64,000 bases of DNA from Flavobacterium urocaniciphilum (GCF_900110615.1 NZ_FOEI01000004.1:124001-188000), one strand, 5' to 3'; counted from the first letter of the stretch, positions 1 to 8,756 are shown. The notes: generated by a model not told the origin, from the sequence alone. Numbers and translations are program-made.

Positions 1-371
1 TCTGCAATTTCTTGTACCGCAAAAGGATTAACAGTTGTACGAGCACCAATCCACAAAACATCAATATCATGTTCTAAAGCTAATTTTACATGCTGAGCGT
101 TGGCAACTTCAATAGCCATTAACAAACCTGTTTCCGCTTTAGCTCTTTGCAACCATTTTAAACCAATTTCTCCAACACCTTCAAAACCTCCTGGACGTGT
201 TCTTGGTTTCCAAATACCCGCACGAAAGATAGATACATCAGAATTTTTCAATTCATGTGCAATTTTCAGTACTTGCTCTTCTGTTTCAGCACTACACGGA
301 CCTGCAATAACTAATGGATGATTTAAATTAAAATCAACTAACCATTGTTTATGTTCTTTTGTAATTTCCAT
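1..371 (-). CDS. 3-deoxy-7-phosphoheptulonate (DAHP) synthase, 5' part only
   Basis: The first 123 codons of a minus-strand gene run off the left edge of the window. The translation has the DAHP/KDO8P synthase signature GPCSAE near residues 24-29, KPRTRPGGFEG near 55-65 and WIGARTTVNPFA near the truncated end. This is the microbial I-beta type, which condenses phosphoenolpyruvate and erythrose 4-phosphate at the entry to aromatic amino acid synthesis. In Bacteroidota this protein is usually fused to a C-terminal type II chorismate mutase domain; that part lies outside the window. The ATG at 371 is 17 nt after an intrinsic terminator that belongs to a Trp-codon leader-peptide attenuator, so expression is probably tied to tRNA-Trp charging. 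Confidence 0.9.
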   Translation of the reverse strand, partial: MEITKEHKQWLVDFNLNHPLVIAGPCSAETEEQVLKIAHELKNSDVSIFRAGIWKPRTRPGGFEGVGEIGLKWLQRAKAETGLLMAIEVANAQHVKLALEHDIDVLWIGARTTVNPFAVQEIA

Positions 372-388
372 ACTTTTTTAAATAAAAA

Positions 389-409
389 AATCCCGAAAAA
401 ATCGGGATT
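389..409 (-). terminator. Attenuator terminator of the DAHP synthase leader
   Basis: On the minus strand the arms AATCCCGA and TCGGGATT form an 8-bp stem with a 5-nt loop, followed by a run of T, 17 nt before the DAHP synthase ATG. The 5' arm with one more base (TAATCCC, 410-404) is exactly complementary to GGGATTA at 440-434, which begins in the leader stop codon. A competing antiterminator is therefore possible. Confidence 0.85.
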
Positions 410-439
410 AACTAACTTATATATAACACATAGTAATCC

Positions 440-493
440 CTAGCGAAAAGTATTCCACCAAGCAGCTACCATATTTAATTTGTTTTTTAACAT
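440..493 (-). CDS. Trp-rich leader peptide (17 aa) of the DAHP synthase gene
   Basis: The short ORF encodes MLKNKLNMVAAWWNTFR and stops at 440-442. Two adjacent Trp codons (460-455) sit seven codons before the stop. The stop codon overlaps the strand GGGATTA that can pair with the 5' arm of the downstream terminator. A ribosome stalled on the Trp codons would leave GGGATTA free to form the antiterminator. A ribosome that reaches the stop codon would cover it and let the terminator form. The -7 box ends only 5 nt before this ATG, so the messenger may be nearly leaderless. An internal ATG at 472 would give a 10-residue peptide that keeps the Trp pair. Confidence 0.8.
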   Translation of the reverse strand: MLKNKLNMVAAWWNTFR

Positions 494-498
494 CGTTA

Positions 499-506
499 CA
501 AATATA
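499..506 (-). promoter_or_regulatory. -7 box of the DAHP synthase leader transcript
   Basis: TATATTTG on the minus strand matches the Bacteroidota -7 consensus TAnnTTTG. Transcription would start around 493-495, at or next to the leader ATG. Confidence 0.6.
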
Positions 507-514
507 TAAAATAT

Positions 515-1198
515 TTAATAACTTAAACTTACTAAGCCATTATCCTGAACAATTATTTGTCCGGTTATCCCATTTGAATCATCAGAAAGTAGAAAACAAG
601 CTGTTTTGGATACATCTGTTGGATTTAAAATTCTCTTTAGAGGATGCTTAGCTATTATGTTTTCTTTTATTAGTTCAGATCTCAAAATTCCCGAAGCTAA
701 TGGTGTATCAATCAATGATGGTGCAATGGCGTTTACTCTAATTTTAGGTGCAAATTCTGCAGCAAAACTTTTAACCAATCCTTCTATCGCACCTTTTGAA
801 GCAGCGATGCTTGCGTGAAAGGGCATACCAGATTGAACGGCAACAGTACTAAACATAACAACACTTGCCAATTCAGATTTTTTTAATGCGGGAAGATAAT
901 ATTGAAAGGCTTTTATGGCACCTTCAACATTTATGGCATAATCGGATTTAAAATCATCCAAACTTAATCGATGAAAAGGTTTTAAATTTATACTTCCTAA
1001 GCAATACACTAATCCATCTAACGATTCTAGCTGTGGTAATTCATCGTTTAGAGCATCTAATTGATACCAATTCCCATTAAAGGAATAAGTAGGATTCGTT
1101 CTTGAAATTACATGACAAAAATTTCCTTTTTCAGACAATTCTTGTACAATTTGTTCCCCAACTCCTTTACTTCCGCCAACAATTAAGTAATTCTTCAT
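515..1198 (-). CDS. Short-chain dehydrogenase/reductase family protein with a non-standard active site
   Basis: The 227-residue protein starts with the Rossmann motif GGSKGVG (residues 8-14) and has the usual SDR order: a Ser-containing strand (FSTVAVQ near 118), then SIAASKGAIEG, then the proline-containing loop after a RVNAIAPSLIDTP segment. In classical SDRs a Tyr stands four residues before the active-site Lys; here that position is Ile. The NAD(P) fold looks intact, but ordinary Tyr-Lys catalysis does not. The start overlaps the stop of the DUF2805 gene by 4 nt (ATGA), so it is translationally coupled and last in the TetR-AarF-DUF2805-SDR operon. The substrate is unknown. Confidence 0.85.
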   Translation of the reverse strand: MKNYLIVGGSKGVGEQIVQELSEKGNFCHVISRTNPTYSFNGNWYQLDALNDELPQLESLDGLVYCLGSINLKPFHRLSLDDFKSDYAINVEGAIKAFQYYLPALKKSELASVVMFSTVAVQSGMPFHASIAASKGAIEGLVKSFAAEFAPKIRVNAIAPSLIDTPLASGILRSELIKENIIAKHPLKRILNPTDVSKTACFLLSDDSNGITGQIIVQDNGLVSLSY

Positions 1199-1470
1199 CT
1201 TTTACTAATTTTATTTTGACTTATAGTTCTTTGTAATTTACTTTTAAAGTTACCTTTTATAAATTCTCTGAGTTTTAAATGTTTTGTTTTTCTGCCTTGA
1301 ACTCTAGCTCTCCAAAGTTTAAAACTTGATTTTTTTAATTGAAGTCGCATTAATTCAATTACTTCTTTTTCAGCCAATCCAAATTGTATCTTAATAGCCT
1401 CAAAAGTTGTCCTATCTTCCCAAGCCATTTCAATAATTCTATCAATTTCAATTTCTTTTAATTGATTCAT
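1195..1470 (-). CDS. DUF2805/TIGR03643 family small protein
   Basis: This 91-residue basic protein contains the family hallmarks IIEMAWEDRTTFEAI (about residues 11-25), GLAEKEVIELMR, and FKLWRARVQGRKTKH. It matches the TIGR03643 (DUF2805) family, whose helix-turn-helix-like sequence suggests nucleic acid binding but whose role is not established. From memory, this family is often found beside photolyase/cryptochrome genes; none is present here. It lies 4 nt after AarF and overlaps the SDR start by 4 nt, so all four genes of the cluster are probably co-transcribed from the TetR promoter. Confidence 0.85.
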   Translation of the reverse strand: MNQLKEIEIDRIIEMAWEDRTTFEAIKIQFGLAEKEVIELMRLQLKKSSFKLWRARVQGRKTKHLKLREFIKGNFKSKLQRTISQNKISKR

Positions 1471-1474
1471 TATA

Positions 1475-2782
1475 TTAATTTAAATATTTTTCAAAATCTT
1501 TTATTTTAACTTTTGCTTTGATATCAAACATTAAGTTATACAATCCAAAAAATGTTCGGTTTACATAAATAAAATGTTTAGAACCTCTATTTCCATTCAT
1601 TTTTCTTAAGGTTTTATCGTTGGCAAATTTTTCACTTAAAGCAGCAATTTTATTTTGAAAATCAGGGTTTGAAAAATCAAATACTTCAGCTTGAATAGGC
1701 AAGGTAAAAACACTTAATAATTCATGAAACATATTCGTAAAAAATTCAATTTCATCTTTAGTATCTGTAGTTTTCAGAATTTCCAATTCGTATAATTTCG
1801 ATTTAAAATAGGCTATATTATTTAATGAATCTGGAGTGGAAACTTCAAAATAAGGAATATAAAAATCGTTCGGAATTTCTTTCATACATCCGAAATCAAT
1901 GGCAATTAAATTACCATCTTTATCTACTAAAAAATTACCTGGATGCGGATCTGCATGAAATTTTTTCAAACTGTGAATTTGAAACATGTAAAAATCCCAC
2001 AATGTTTGTCCAACTTTATCTCTTTCTTCTTGAGATGCATCACTTGAACAAAACTCTGATAAGTGAATTCCGTTCATCCAATCCATTGTAATGATTTTAT
2101 CTGAAGAATATTCAGGATAATAATTCGGGAAAAGTAAATTATCAATCTTTTTACAATCCTCAATAACTTTCATAGATTGAGAAATCTCTAACTTATAATC
2201 TGTTTCTTCAATTAATTTATCTTCAACTTCTTGAAAATACTCATCTGAAGTTCCTTGTAAATTAAACATTCGAATTGCAATTGGTTTTACAAGTGCAATA
2301 TCCGAACTAATACTTTCTCGAATGCCAGGATATTGAATTTTTACAGCCAATTCATTTCCGTTTTTCACAGCTTTATGTACTTGTCCAATACTAGCTGCAT
2401 TGATAGAATCAGGAGAAAAAGTATCGAAAATTTCTTCAGGATATTTTTTAAAATACGTTTTAAATGTTTTTCTGACTAATGGGGCAGAAAGGGGTGGGAC
2501 AGAAAATTGAGATAAGGAAAATTTATCTACATAAGATTGCGGTAATAAGTTTTTCTCCATGCTAAGCATTTGAGCAACTTTTAATGCGCTACCTTTTAAT
2601 TCTTTGAGTCCATCGTAAATATCCGCTGCGTTATTTTCGTGTAATTTGTCTTTTGTTAAATTCGGATTTACTACTTTTTCTCCATAATATTTTAAGTAAT
2701 TCCCACCAACTTTTACACCAGTAGAAACTAATTTGGTTACTCTTTCAATTTTTCCGGTTGGAATACTATCAATTTTTTTCAT
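1475..2782 (-). CDS. ABC1/AarF/UbiB family atypical kinase
   Basis: The 435-residue protein has the UbiB-family layout: a KxAQ-type N-terminal segment (ALKVAQMLSMEKNLLP, about residues 66-81), the nucleotide-binding region SIGQVHKA and ELAVKIQYPGI, the catalytic loop HADPHPGNF, and the metal-binding AIDFGCM. Family members are atypical protein-kinase-like ATPases linked to isoprenoid quinone and lipid homeostasis. No transmembrane segment is obvious, unlike proteobacterial UbiB. It is second in the operon, 15 nt after the TetR-like gene. The partner or substrate cannot be read from sequence. Confidence 0.88.
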   Translation of the reverse strand: MKKIDSIPTGKIERVTKLVSTGVKVGGNYLKYYGEKVVNPNLTKDKLHENNAADIYDGLKELKGSALKVAQMLSMEKNLLPQSYVDKFSLSQFSVPPLSAPLVRKTFKTYFKKYPEEIFDTFSPDSINAASIGQVHKAVKNGNELAVKIQYPGIRESISSDIALVKPIAIRMFNLQGTSDEYFQEVEDKLIEETDYKLEISQSMKVIEDCKKIDNLLFPNYYPEYSSDKIITMDWMNGIHLSEFCSSDASQEERDKVGQTLWDFYMFQIHSLKKFHADPHPGNFLVDKDGNLIAIDFGCMKEIPNDFYIPYFEVSTPDSLNNIAYFKSKLYELEILKTTDTKDEIEFFTNMFHELLSVFTLPIQAEVFDFSNPDFQNKIAALSEKFANDKTLRKMNGNRGSKHFIYVNRTFFGLYNLMFDIKAKVKIKDFEKYLN

Positions 2783-2797
2783 TATTAATTGTTGAAA

Positions 2798-3475
2798 TTA
2801 TGATTTTGAAAACATTCCGTTCATTTGTTCTTTCCATATAAATTTTCCAAAATCAATAACACTTTGAGTTGGAATATTATAAGCTAAATCGAAACTTGCT
2901 TTGACTGATTTTTCAATAAAAACATCTGTTTTTTCGAAATTAGCCGATTCGTCATGCATCCAAAAATTAAAAATTGATAGAAATTGAAGCCAAGCTGCTT
3001 CTTGAATCACTTTGTCTTGAATTTTCGCTACAGATTCTTGATCTAACTTTATTGGTTTCTCTAAAATTGACAAAGAAAAATCAATAAATACATTTCTAAG
3101 ATTAGATAATTTACCAATATTTTTTAGTGGGTTTTTATCTTCTTTCAACATATAAACCACAAAACTTCTATTTGCAGTCGCCATTTCGAAAAAGGTAAAG
3201 TAAAAAGCAGATAATTTATCGGCGCTGTTATAATTTTGAAAAGCTTCATTATTTTCTAACAACTCTAATGTATAATTAAACATTGTTACAAAATATTGTT
3301 TTTCTAAAAAATCAAACGAAGCAAAATACTGATAAAAATCACTTTCTTCCATGTTGTTCAATTTGACAAACTCATAAACAGAGTTAGGTTTTTTGCCGTT
3401 CATTAAACAGAAATCGGTATAAGCAGAAACAATCACTTCATCGGTAATTGCTTTCTTTTTTTTTGAAGTTGCCAT
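2798..3475 (-). CDS. TetR-family transcriptional regulator-like protein
   Basis: The 225-residue helical protein begins with a lysine-rich stretch, then a degenerate TetR-type N-terminal domain (ITDEVIVSAYTDFCLMNGKKPNSVYEF, written here only as a region at about 10-36, then MEESDFYQYF as the recognition-helix equivalent). The long C-terminal domain is all-helical. It is the first gene of the operon with AarF, DUF2805 and SDR, and it is divergent from gldA across about 115 bp, so it may autoregulate. The helix-turn-helix is weak, and DNA binding is inferred from family resemblance. Confidence 0.7.
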   Translation of the reverse strand: MATSKKKKAITDEVIVSAYTDFCLMNGKKPNSVYEFVKLNNMEESDFYQYFASFDFLEKQYFVTMFNYTLELLENNEAFQNYNSADKLSAFYFTFFEMATANRSFVVYMLKEDKNPLKNIGKLSNLRNVFIDFSLSILEKPIKLDQESVAKIQDKVIQEAAWLQFLSIFNFWMHDESANFEKTDVFIEKSVKASFDLAYNIPTQSVIDFGKFIWKEQMNGMFSKS

Positions 3476-3570
3476 TTGTATAAAATTTTGTTTAACGAAT
3501 TTACGAAAAAAGTGAACACTAAAAATTATATTAACTTAAATTTATCTATTACAGTATTGCTTTTATTTAT

Positions 3571-3578
3571 TATTTTTG
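3571..3578 (+). promoter_or_regulatory. -7 box of gldA
   Basis: TATTTTTG fits TAnnTTTG and lies 15 nt before the ATG at 3593. This supports the downstream start rather than the in-frame ATG at 3476. Confidence 0.55.
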
Positions 3579-3592
3579 CTCAAAACAAGTAT

Positions 3593-4279
3593 ATGTCAAT
3601 AGAAGTAAAAAATATTACAAAGACTTATGGAGAACAAAAAGCGTTAGATAACGTTAGTTTTTCTGTAAATAAAGGTGAGATTGTTGGGTTTTTAGGTCCG
3701 AATGGAGCTGGTAAATCGACTTTAATGAAAATATTGACCACTTATTTAACTTCAGATGAAGGAAGCGCAAGTGTAAATGGATTTGATGTGTCTTCGGCAC
3801 AAAAAAGCGTTCAACAATCGGTTGGCTATTTACCAGAACACAATCCGTTATATTTAGATTTATATGTTCGTGAATATTTAGAATTCAGTGCTGATGTTCA
3901 TAAAACTGATAAATCTAGAATTGAAGAAGTTATTACTTTAACAGGATTAACTCCGGAATGTCATAAAAAAATTGGAGAGCTTTCTAAAGGATATCGTCAA
4001 CGTGTAGGTTTAGCAACAGCTTTACTTCACAATCCTGACGTTTTAATTTTGGATGAACCGACGACTGGTTTAGATCCGAATCAATTGGTTGAAATTAGAG
4101 AATTGATAAAAAATATTGGTAAAGATAAAACCGTATTTTTATCTACACATATCATGCAAGAAGTAGAAGCTATTTGCGATAGAATCATTATTATCAATAA
4201 AGGTCAGATTGTAGAAGATGCATTAATTGCTGATTTAGGTAAAAATTTAGAAAAAGTATTTAGAGAAAAAACGAAATAA
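3593..4279 (+). CDS. gldA: Gliding-motility-type ABC transporter ATPase GldA, shortened C-terminus
   Basis: The protein is the ATPase of the GldAFG ABC transporter implicated in flavobacterial gliding. From ATG 3593 it is 228 residues with Walker A GPNGAGKST (about 33-41), the Q-loop region GYLPEHNPLYLDLYVREYL, the signature LSKGYRQRVGLA, Walker B VLILDEPTTGLDPNQ and the switch His in FLSTHIMQEVEA. GldA proteins I remember are near 295-300 residues with a C-terminal domain after the IIINKGQIV segment. Here only about 23 residues follow it, ending KNLEKVFREKTK, which looks like the normal C-terminal tail. An in-frame loss of about 70 residues is therefore likely. The ATPase core is intact. gldF and gldG are not adjacent. 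Confidence 0.85.
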   Translation: MSIEVKNITKTYGEQKALDNVSFSVNKGEIVGFLGPNGAGKSTLMKILTTYLTSDEGSASVNGFDVSSAQKSVQQSVGYLPEHNPLYLDLYVREYLEFSADVHKTDKSRIEEVITLTGLTPECHKKIGELSKGYRQRVGLATALLHNPDVLILDEPTTGLDPNQLVEIRELIKNIGKDKTVFLSTHIMQEVEAICDRIIIINKGQIVEDALIADLGKNLEKVFREKTK

Positions 4280-4287
4280 AAAAAAAT

Positions 4288-4309
4288 CCCTTTGAACAAT
4301 CAAAGAGAC
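4288..4309 (-). terminator. Terminator between convergent gldA and the TPR-like gene
   Basis: A CTTTGA/TCAAAG stem extended by flanking pairs has a strong T-run on the minus strand and a weaker one on the plus strand. It serves the minus-strand gene ending at 4339 and perhaps also gldA. Confidence 0.65.
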
Positions 4310-4338
4310 TTTTAATAAACAACAACACAATAAAATAC

Positions 4339-4734
4339 TTAATTTCTATCTTGATAAGTAATATATTTATTTCTTAATTTAAAGTAATCATCATAGATTT
4401 CTACCCATGCCAAATCTGACAATTTTGGATCGATAATTTTGTTATACATGAAATCTTCCTCTGTAAGTCCATACTTTTTAATAGACGTTTTCAAAGTTTT
4501 GATTGCTTTTTTATTGTTACCACTATTATAATAGCAATTAGCATATTCAAAATACACATTTTTCAAATTTTCATCTTTTGCTAATTTCACATAAGACTTA
4601 TATGATTTAATGGCAGCCTCATAATTCTTTTCCAAAGCAAATTGTCTAGCTTCTTTTAAAATTAAGTCCTTGTCTTTTGCGAATGTCATTTGTCCTACAA
4701 ACAACATAACGAATAGGTAAATAATTTTTTTCAT
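4339..4734 (-). CDS. Secreted small TPR-like protein
   Basis: From ATG 4734 the protein is 131 residues with a signal peptide (MKKIIYLFVMLFVGQMTFA). Two helix pairs follow that resemble tetratricopeptide repeats: ARQFALEKNYEAAIKSYKSY and YFEYANCYYNSGNNKKAI. A longer reading frame starts at 4809, but its extra N-terminal residues hide the signal peptide, so 4734 is preferred. The likely location is the periplasm. The upstream region (4735-5020) carries repeated GCATAAT half-sites. A function beyond a protein-interaction scaffold cannot be assigned. Confidence 0.75.
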   Translation of the reverse strand: MKKIIYLFVMLFVGQMTFAKDKDLILKEARQFALEKNYEAAIKSYKSYVKLAKDENLKNVYFEYANCYYNSGNNKKAIKTLKTSIKKYGLTEEDFMYNKIIDPKLSDLAWVEIYDDYFKLRNKYITYQDRN

Positions 4735-4820
4735 AACACTTTGCTTTTGAATTATATTTCTAAAATTAGAAAAATAAATCCAAACCACCAAATGCAAACT
4801 ACACAACAAAACCTAAAAAA

Positions 4821-4885
4821 GCATAATGCATAATTATTATTTTAACATATTTGTAAAGAATTTGTTAATATTATGCGTGCATAAT
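4821..4885. promoter_or_regulatory. Cluster of GCATAAT half-sites including a palindrome
   Basis: GCATAAT occurs twice in tandem at 4821-4834, and a palindrome, ATTATGCGTGCATAAT, lies at 4870-4885. Nearly the same palindrome (ATTATGCATGCATAGT) sits in the etfB promoter at 51927-51942. A shared transcription-factor operator is plausible, and the factor is unknown. Nothing else is evident in 4735-5020. Confidence 0.4.
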
Positions 4886-5020
4886 TAAATAATTGTTAAC
4901 TAAAAAAATCAAAACAGCCATTTTGATGACAATTTAACAAAAATGCACTTTTTTGTAAAAAAATAATGCCTTGCTGAAAAAACTTTCCAACAAGGCACAA
5001 ATCTTAAATTATATGAGTTT

Positions 5021-5977
5021 TTAAAAAACTTCAGAAGCAATAGCTTTAATGTTTTCAGCCTTTCCCATAGAATAATAATGCAAAACAGGTATTCCTTTGG
5101 CAATCAATTCTTTACTTTGTTGCGTACACCATTCTATACCAATTTGCTTAACCGCTTCATTATCTTTTGCTTTTACAACCGCCATAATTAAATCATCAGG
5201 CAATTCTAAACTGAAACGATGTGGAATCAAATTCAATTGTTTTTTCGTAGCAATAGGCTTTAATCCAGGAATTATTGGAACTGTAATTCCAGCTGCTCTA
5301 CATTTAGCCACAAAATCGAAAAATTTCTGATTATCGAAAAACATTTGGGTAATGATATAATCGGCTCCATTTTTAATTTTTTGCTTTAAGAAATGAATAT
5401 CACTATCCAAACTTGGCGCTTCCATATGTTTCTCTGGATAACCTGCCACGCCAATACAAAAATTTGTTTTGTTAGTGTTTTGTAAATCAGAATCTAAATA
5501 AATTCCGTTATTCAAATCATTTATTTGCGAAACCAATTCAGAAGCAAAAGCATGACCTTCTTTTTCAGGTTTAAAATAAATTTCACTTTTTACGGCATCA
5601 CCACGAAGTGCTACTACATTATTAATACCTAAGAAATCTAAGTCGATTAATAAATTCTCAGTATCTTCTTTTGTAAATCCACCACATAATATATGAGGAA
5701 TCGCATCTACATTATATTTATTCTGAATTCCAGCACAAATTCCTACTGTACCTGGACGTTTTTTTACAATTTTCTTTTGTAATAATCCGTTTTCTAATTC
5801 TTTAAATTCATATTCTTCTCTATGATACGTTACATCAATAAACGGAGGATTAAATTCCATTAATGGATCAATACTATCAAAAATAGATTGAATATGTTGA
5901 CCTTTTAAAGGCGGTAAAATTTCAAAAGAAAACAATGGTTTCCCGTTGGCTTTTTCTATATGTTCTGTTACTTTCAT
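5021..5977 (-). CDS. metF: 5,10-methylenetetrahydrofolate reductase
   Basis: The 318-residue flavoprotein reduces methylenetetrahydrofolate to methyltetrahydrofolate, the methyl donor for MetH. Recognisable segments are FSFEILPPLKGQ at the N-terminus, the FIDVTYHREEYEF region, GDAVKSE after a VALRG strand, CIGVAGYPEKH and ADYIITQMFFDN, and IIPGLKPI in the C-terminal half. Length is typical of the MTHFR TIM-barrel family. It is the third gene after the two metH genes (78 nt gap), so it is probably controlled by the SAM-I riboswitch at 10036-10169. Confidence 0.95.
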   Translation of the reverse strand: MKVTEHIEKANGKPLFSFEILPPLKGQHIQSIFDSIDPLMEFNPPFIDVTYHREEYEFKELENGLLQKKIVKKRPGTVGICAGIQNKYNVDAIPHILCGGFTKEDTENLLIDLDFLGINNVVALRGDAVKSEIYFKPEKEGHAFASELVSQINDLNNGIYLDSDLQNTNKTNFCIGVAGYPEKHMEAPSLDSDIHFLKQKIKNGADYIITQMFFDNQKFFDFVAKCRAAGITVPIIPGLKPIATKKQLNLIPHRFSLELPDDLIMAVVKAKDNEAVKQIGIEWCTQQSKELIAKGIPVLHYYSMGKAENIKAIASEVF

Positions 5978-6055
5978 TCTTTTAAGTTTGTGGTTAATTG
6001 TTTTTTGTTTGTGGCTCTTAAACTATAAACCATCAACAATAAACTATAAACCCTT

Positions 6056-8731
6056 TTAATCTGCAATATTCGGCGCTAACCATTTTTCAGCTTGTTCTAC
6101 ACTAATATTTCTTCTTTTTGCGTAATCGGCTACTTGATCTTTTTTAATTTTACCTAATCCGAAATATTTACTTTGTTCATTTGCAAAATAATAGCCCGAA
6201 ACGGATGATGCCGGCCACATTGCCATACTTTCCGTTAAGGTTACACCAATTTCATTTTCAACATTTAATAATTTCCAAATAGTTGGTTTTTCTAAATGAT
6301 CAGGACAAGCAGGATAACCTGGTGCAGGACGAATTCCTTTATATTCTTCTTTTATTAATTCGTTGTTCGTTAAATTCTCATCTGAAGCATAACCCCAAAT
6401 TTCTTTACGAACTTTTAAATGTAAATACTCCGCAAAAGCTTCAGCCAATCTATCGCCTAATGCCTTTGTTAGAATAGAATTATAATCATCTAATTGACGA
6501 TCAAACTCTGCTGCTTTTTCATCCACACCAAAACCAGTTGTTACACAAAAACAACCTATATAATCTTGTTTTCCACTTTCTCTTGGAGCAATAAAATCGG
6601 CTAAAGCAATATTTGGTGCTCCGGCAGTTTTTTGTGATTGTTGTCGTAAAGTCAGAAACTGGAAGCTGGAAGCCGGAAGATTTATTTCGATATCATCATC
6701 ATTAATAGTATTCGCTGGGAAAATCCCTAAAATACCTTTTGCAGTAAACCATTTTTCGGAAATAATTTGAGAAAGCATTTTCTGCGCATCTTCAAATAAT
6801 TGCGTTGCTTGTTCTCCAACAACCTCATCCGTTAAAATAGCTGGATATTTTCCATACAATTCCCACGATTGAAAAAATGGGGTCCAATCGATAAAATTGA
6901 CTAATTCAGAAAGTTCCACCTCAACCGTTTTCGAACCAATAAAATTTGGTTGAATGGGTTGGTAATTTTCCCAATCGATTTGAAATTTATTCTTACGTGC
7001 TTCTTCAATAGTTAAGAAATTTTTCTCACGACTTCTGTTCAAATATCCTTCGCGTAACGTATCATATTCTTGACGTAATGCTTTAGAAAAATCAACATTT
7101 GTTTCCGAATTTAATAAATTTGACGCTACCGTTACGGCACGAGAAGCATCGTTAACATGAACAACCGTTGCTTCATATTCAGGAGCGATTTTTACAGCTG
7201 TATGTGCACGAGAAGTTGTTGCACCACCAATCATCACAGGGATTTTGATGTTTAGCTTATCCATTTCTTTAGCCAAATACACCATTTCATCTAACGAAGG
7301 CGTAATTAAACCACTTAATCCGATAATATCAACCTTTTCTTTTACTGCAGTTTCGATAATTTTTTCTGGCGGAACCATAACTCCCAAATCGATGATTTCG
7401 AAATTATTACACGCTAAAACAACCGAAACGATGTTTTTACCAATATCATGAACATCACCTTTTACAGTCGCCATTAAAACCTTACCAGCTGAAGAAGATG
7501 AAGTAGAATCTTTTTCTGCTTCAATAAAAGGCAACAAATAAGCCACGGCTTTTTTCATTACACGTGCCGATTTTACTACTTGAGGTAAAAACATTTTTCC
7601 GCTACCGAATAAATCACCAACCACATTCATTCCATTCATTAAGTTGACTTCGATAACTTCGATTGCTTTTGAAGCATTTACACGGGCTTCTTCTACATCA
7701 ATTTCGATAAATTCATCTAAACCTTTTACTAAAGAATGCGTTAAACGCTCTTGAACAGAACCATTTCTCCATTCGGCAATAGCTTTTTCATTCGATTTAA
7801 CTTCGCCTTTATAACTTTCTGCTAATTCTAATAGTCTTTCAGTAGCATCTTCTCTCCTATTTAATAACACATCTTCAACATGTTCTAATAAAATCGGATC
7901 AATTTCATCGTAAATCTCTAACATTTCAGGATTTACAATTCCCATTGTCATACCATGATTGATAGCATGATATAAAAACGCTGAGTGCATGGCTTCTCGA
8001 ACTTTATCATTTCCGCGAAAAGAAAACGAAACATTACTTACACCACCAGAAATATTGGCATAAGGTAAATTTTCGCGAATCCATTTTGTCGCTCTAAAAA
8101 AATCTAAAGCATTTAATTTATGTTCTTCCATTCCGGTTGCAACCGGAAAAATATTGGGATCAAAAATGATGTCTTGAGCAGGAAAACCAACTTCTTTTAC
8201 AAGAATATCGTAACTTCTTTTACAAATTTCAATTCTACGTTCGTACGTATCGGCTTGACCAACCTCATCAAAAGCCATAACAATTACAGCAGCACCATAA
8301 CGTTTGATTAATTTTGCATGATGAATAAAGGCTTCTTTACCTTCTTTAAGAGAAATAGAATTTACAACACCTTTTCCTTGAATCACTTTCAAACCGGCTT
8401 CAAGAATTTCCCATTTAGAACTATCAATCATTACCGGAACACGAGCGATATCGGGTTCGGCAGCAATTAAATTCAAGAATTTTGTCATAGCATACACGCC
8501 ATCCAACATTCCTTCATCCATGTTAACATCGATAATTTGCGCCCCACCTTCTACTTGATTTCTGGCAATATCTAATGCTTCATCGTATTTCTCTTCTTTA
8601 ATTAAACGTAGAAATTTACGTGAACCTGTAACATTTGTTCTTTCACCAACATTAACAAAAATCGATTCCTCATTAATAAAAAGAGGCTCTAAACCTGAAA
8701 GTTGTAAATTTATTTTATTTTCTCTTGACAT
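6056..8731 (-). CDS. metH: Cobalamin-dependent methionine synthase, folate, B12 and activation domains
   Basis: The 891-residue protein carries everything of MetH except the homocysteine-binding module. The pterin-binding domain comes first ([15 protein letters not shown] near residue 26, then [14 protein letters not shown]). The B12 cap and Rossmann domain follow, with [11 protein letters not shown] giving the cobalt-ligating His. The reactivation domain is last, with [12 protein letters not shown] binding S-adenosylmethionine. It transfers the folate methyl group to homocysteine together with the partner encoded at 8947-9942. The split into two genes is common in Flavobacteriia. The 215-nt gap to the partner holds a small ORF. 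Confidence 0.95.
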   Translation of the reverse strand: MSRENKINLQLSGLEPLFINEESIFVNVGERTNVTGSRKFLRLIKEEKYDEALDIARNQVEGGAQIIDVNMDEGMLDGVYAMTKFLNLIAAEPDIARVPVMIDSSKWEILEAGLKVIQGKGVVNSISLKEGKEAFIHHAKLIKRYGAAVIVMAFDEVGQADTYERRIEICKRSYDILVKEVGFPAQDIIFDPNIFPVATGMEEHKLNALDFFRATKWIRENLPYANISGGVSNVSFSFRGNDKVREAMHSAFLYHAINHGMTMGIVNPEMLEIYDEIDPILLEHVEDVLLNRREDATERLLELAESYKGEVKSNEKAIAEWRNGSVQERLTHSLVKGLDEFIEIDVEEARVNASKAIEVIEVNLMNGMNVVGDLFGSGKMFLPQVVKSARVMKKAVAYLLPFIEAEKDSTSSSSAGKVLMATVKGDVHDIGKNIVSVVLACNNFEIIDLGVMVPPEKIIETAVKEKVDIIGLSGLITPSLDEMVYLAKEMDKLNIKIPVMIGGATTSRAHTAVKIAPEYEATVVHVNDASRAVTVASNLLNSETNVDFSKALRQEYDTLREGYLNRSREKNFLTIEEARKNKFQIDWENYQPIQPNFIGSKTVEVELSELVNFIDWTPFFQSWELYGKYPAILTDEVVGEQATQLFEDAQKMLSQIISEKWFTAKGILGIFPANTINDDDIEINLPASSFQFLTLRQQSQKTAGAPNIALADFIAPRESGKQDYIGCFCVTTGFGVDEKAAEFDRQLDDYNSILTKALGDRLAEAFAEYLHLKVRKEIWGYASDENLTNNELIKEEYKGIRPAPGYPACPDHLEKPTIWKLLNVENEIGVTLTESMAMWPASSVSGYYFANEQSKYFGLGKIKKDQVADYAKRRNISVEQAEKWLAPNIAD

Positions 8732-8756
8732 TATATTTCATCAACGGCACTTTTAA

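Noticed and set aside
3476..3592. N-terminal extension of gldA from the ATG at 3476
   Set aside because: The -7 box TATTTTTG at 3571 lies inside it, and the known GldA start MSIEVKNI is at 3593.
4909..5103. 64-codon frame on the minus strand overlapping the end of metF
   Set aside because: It overlaps metF in another frame, is Lys/Phe-rich and has no recognisable features.
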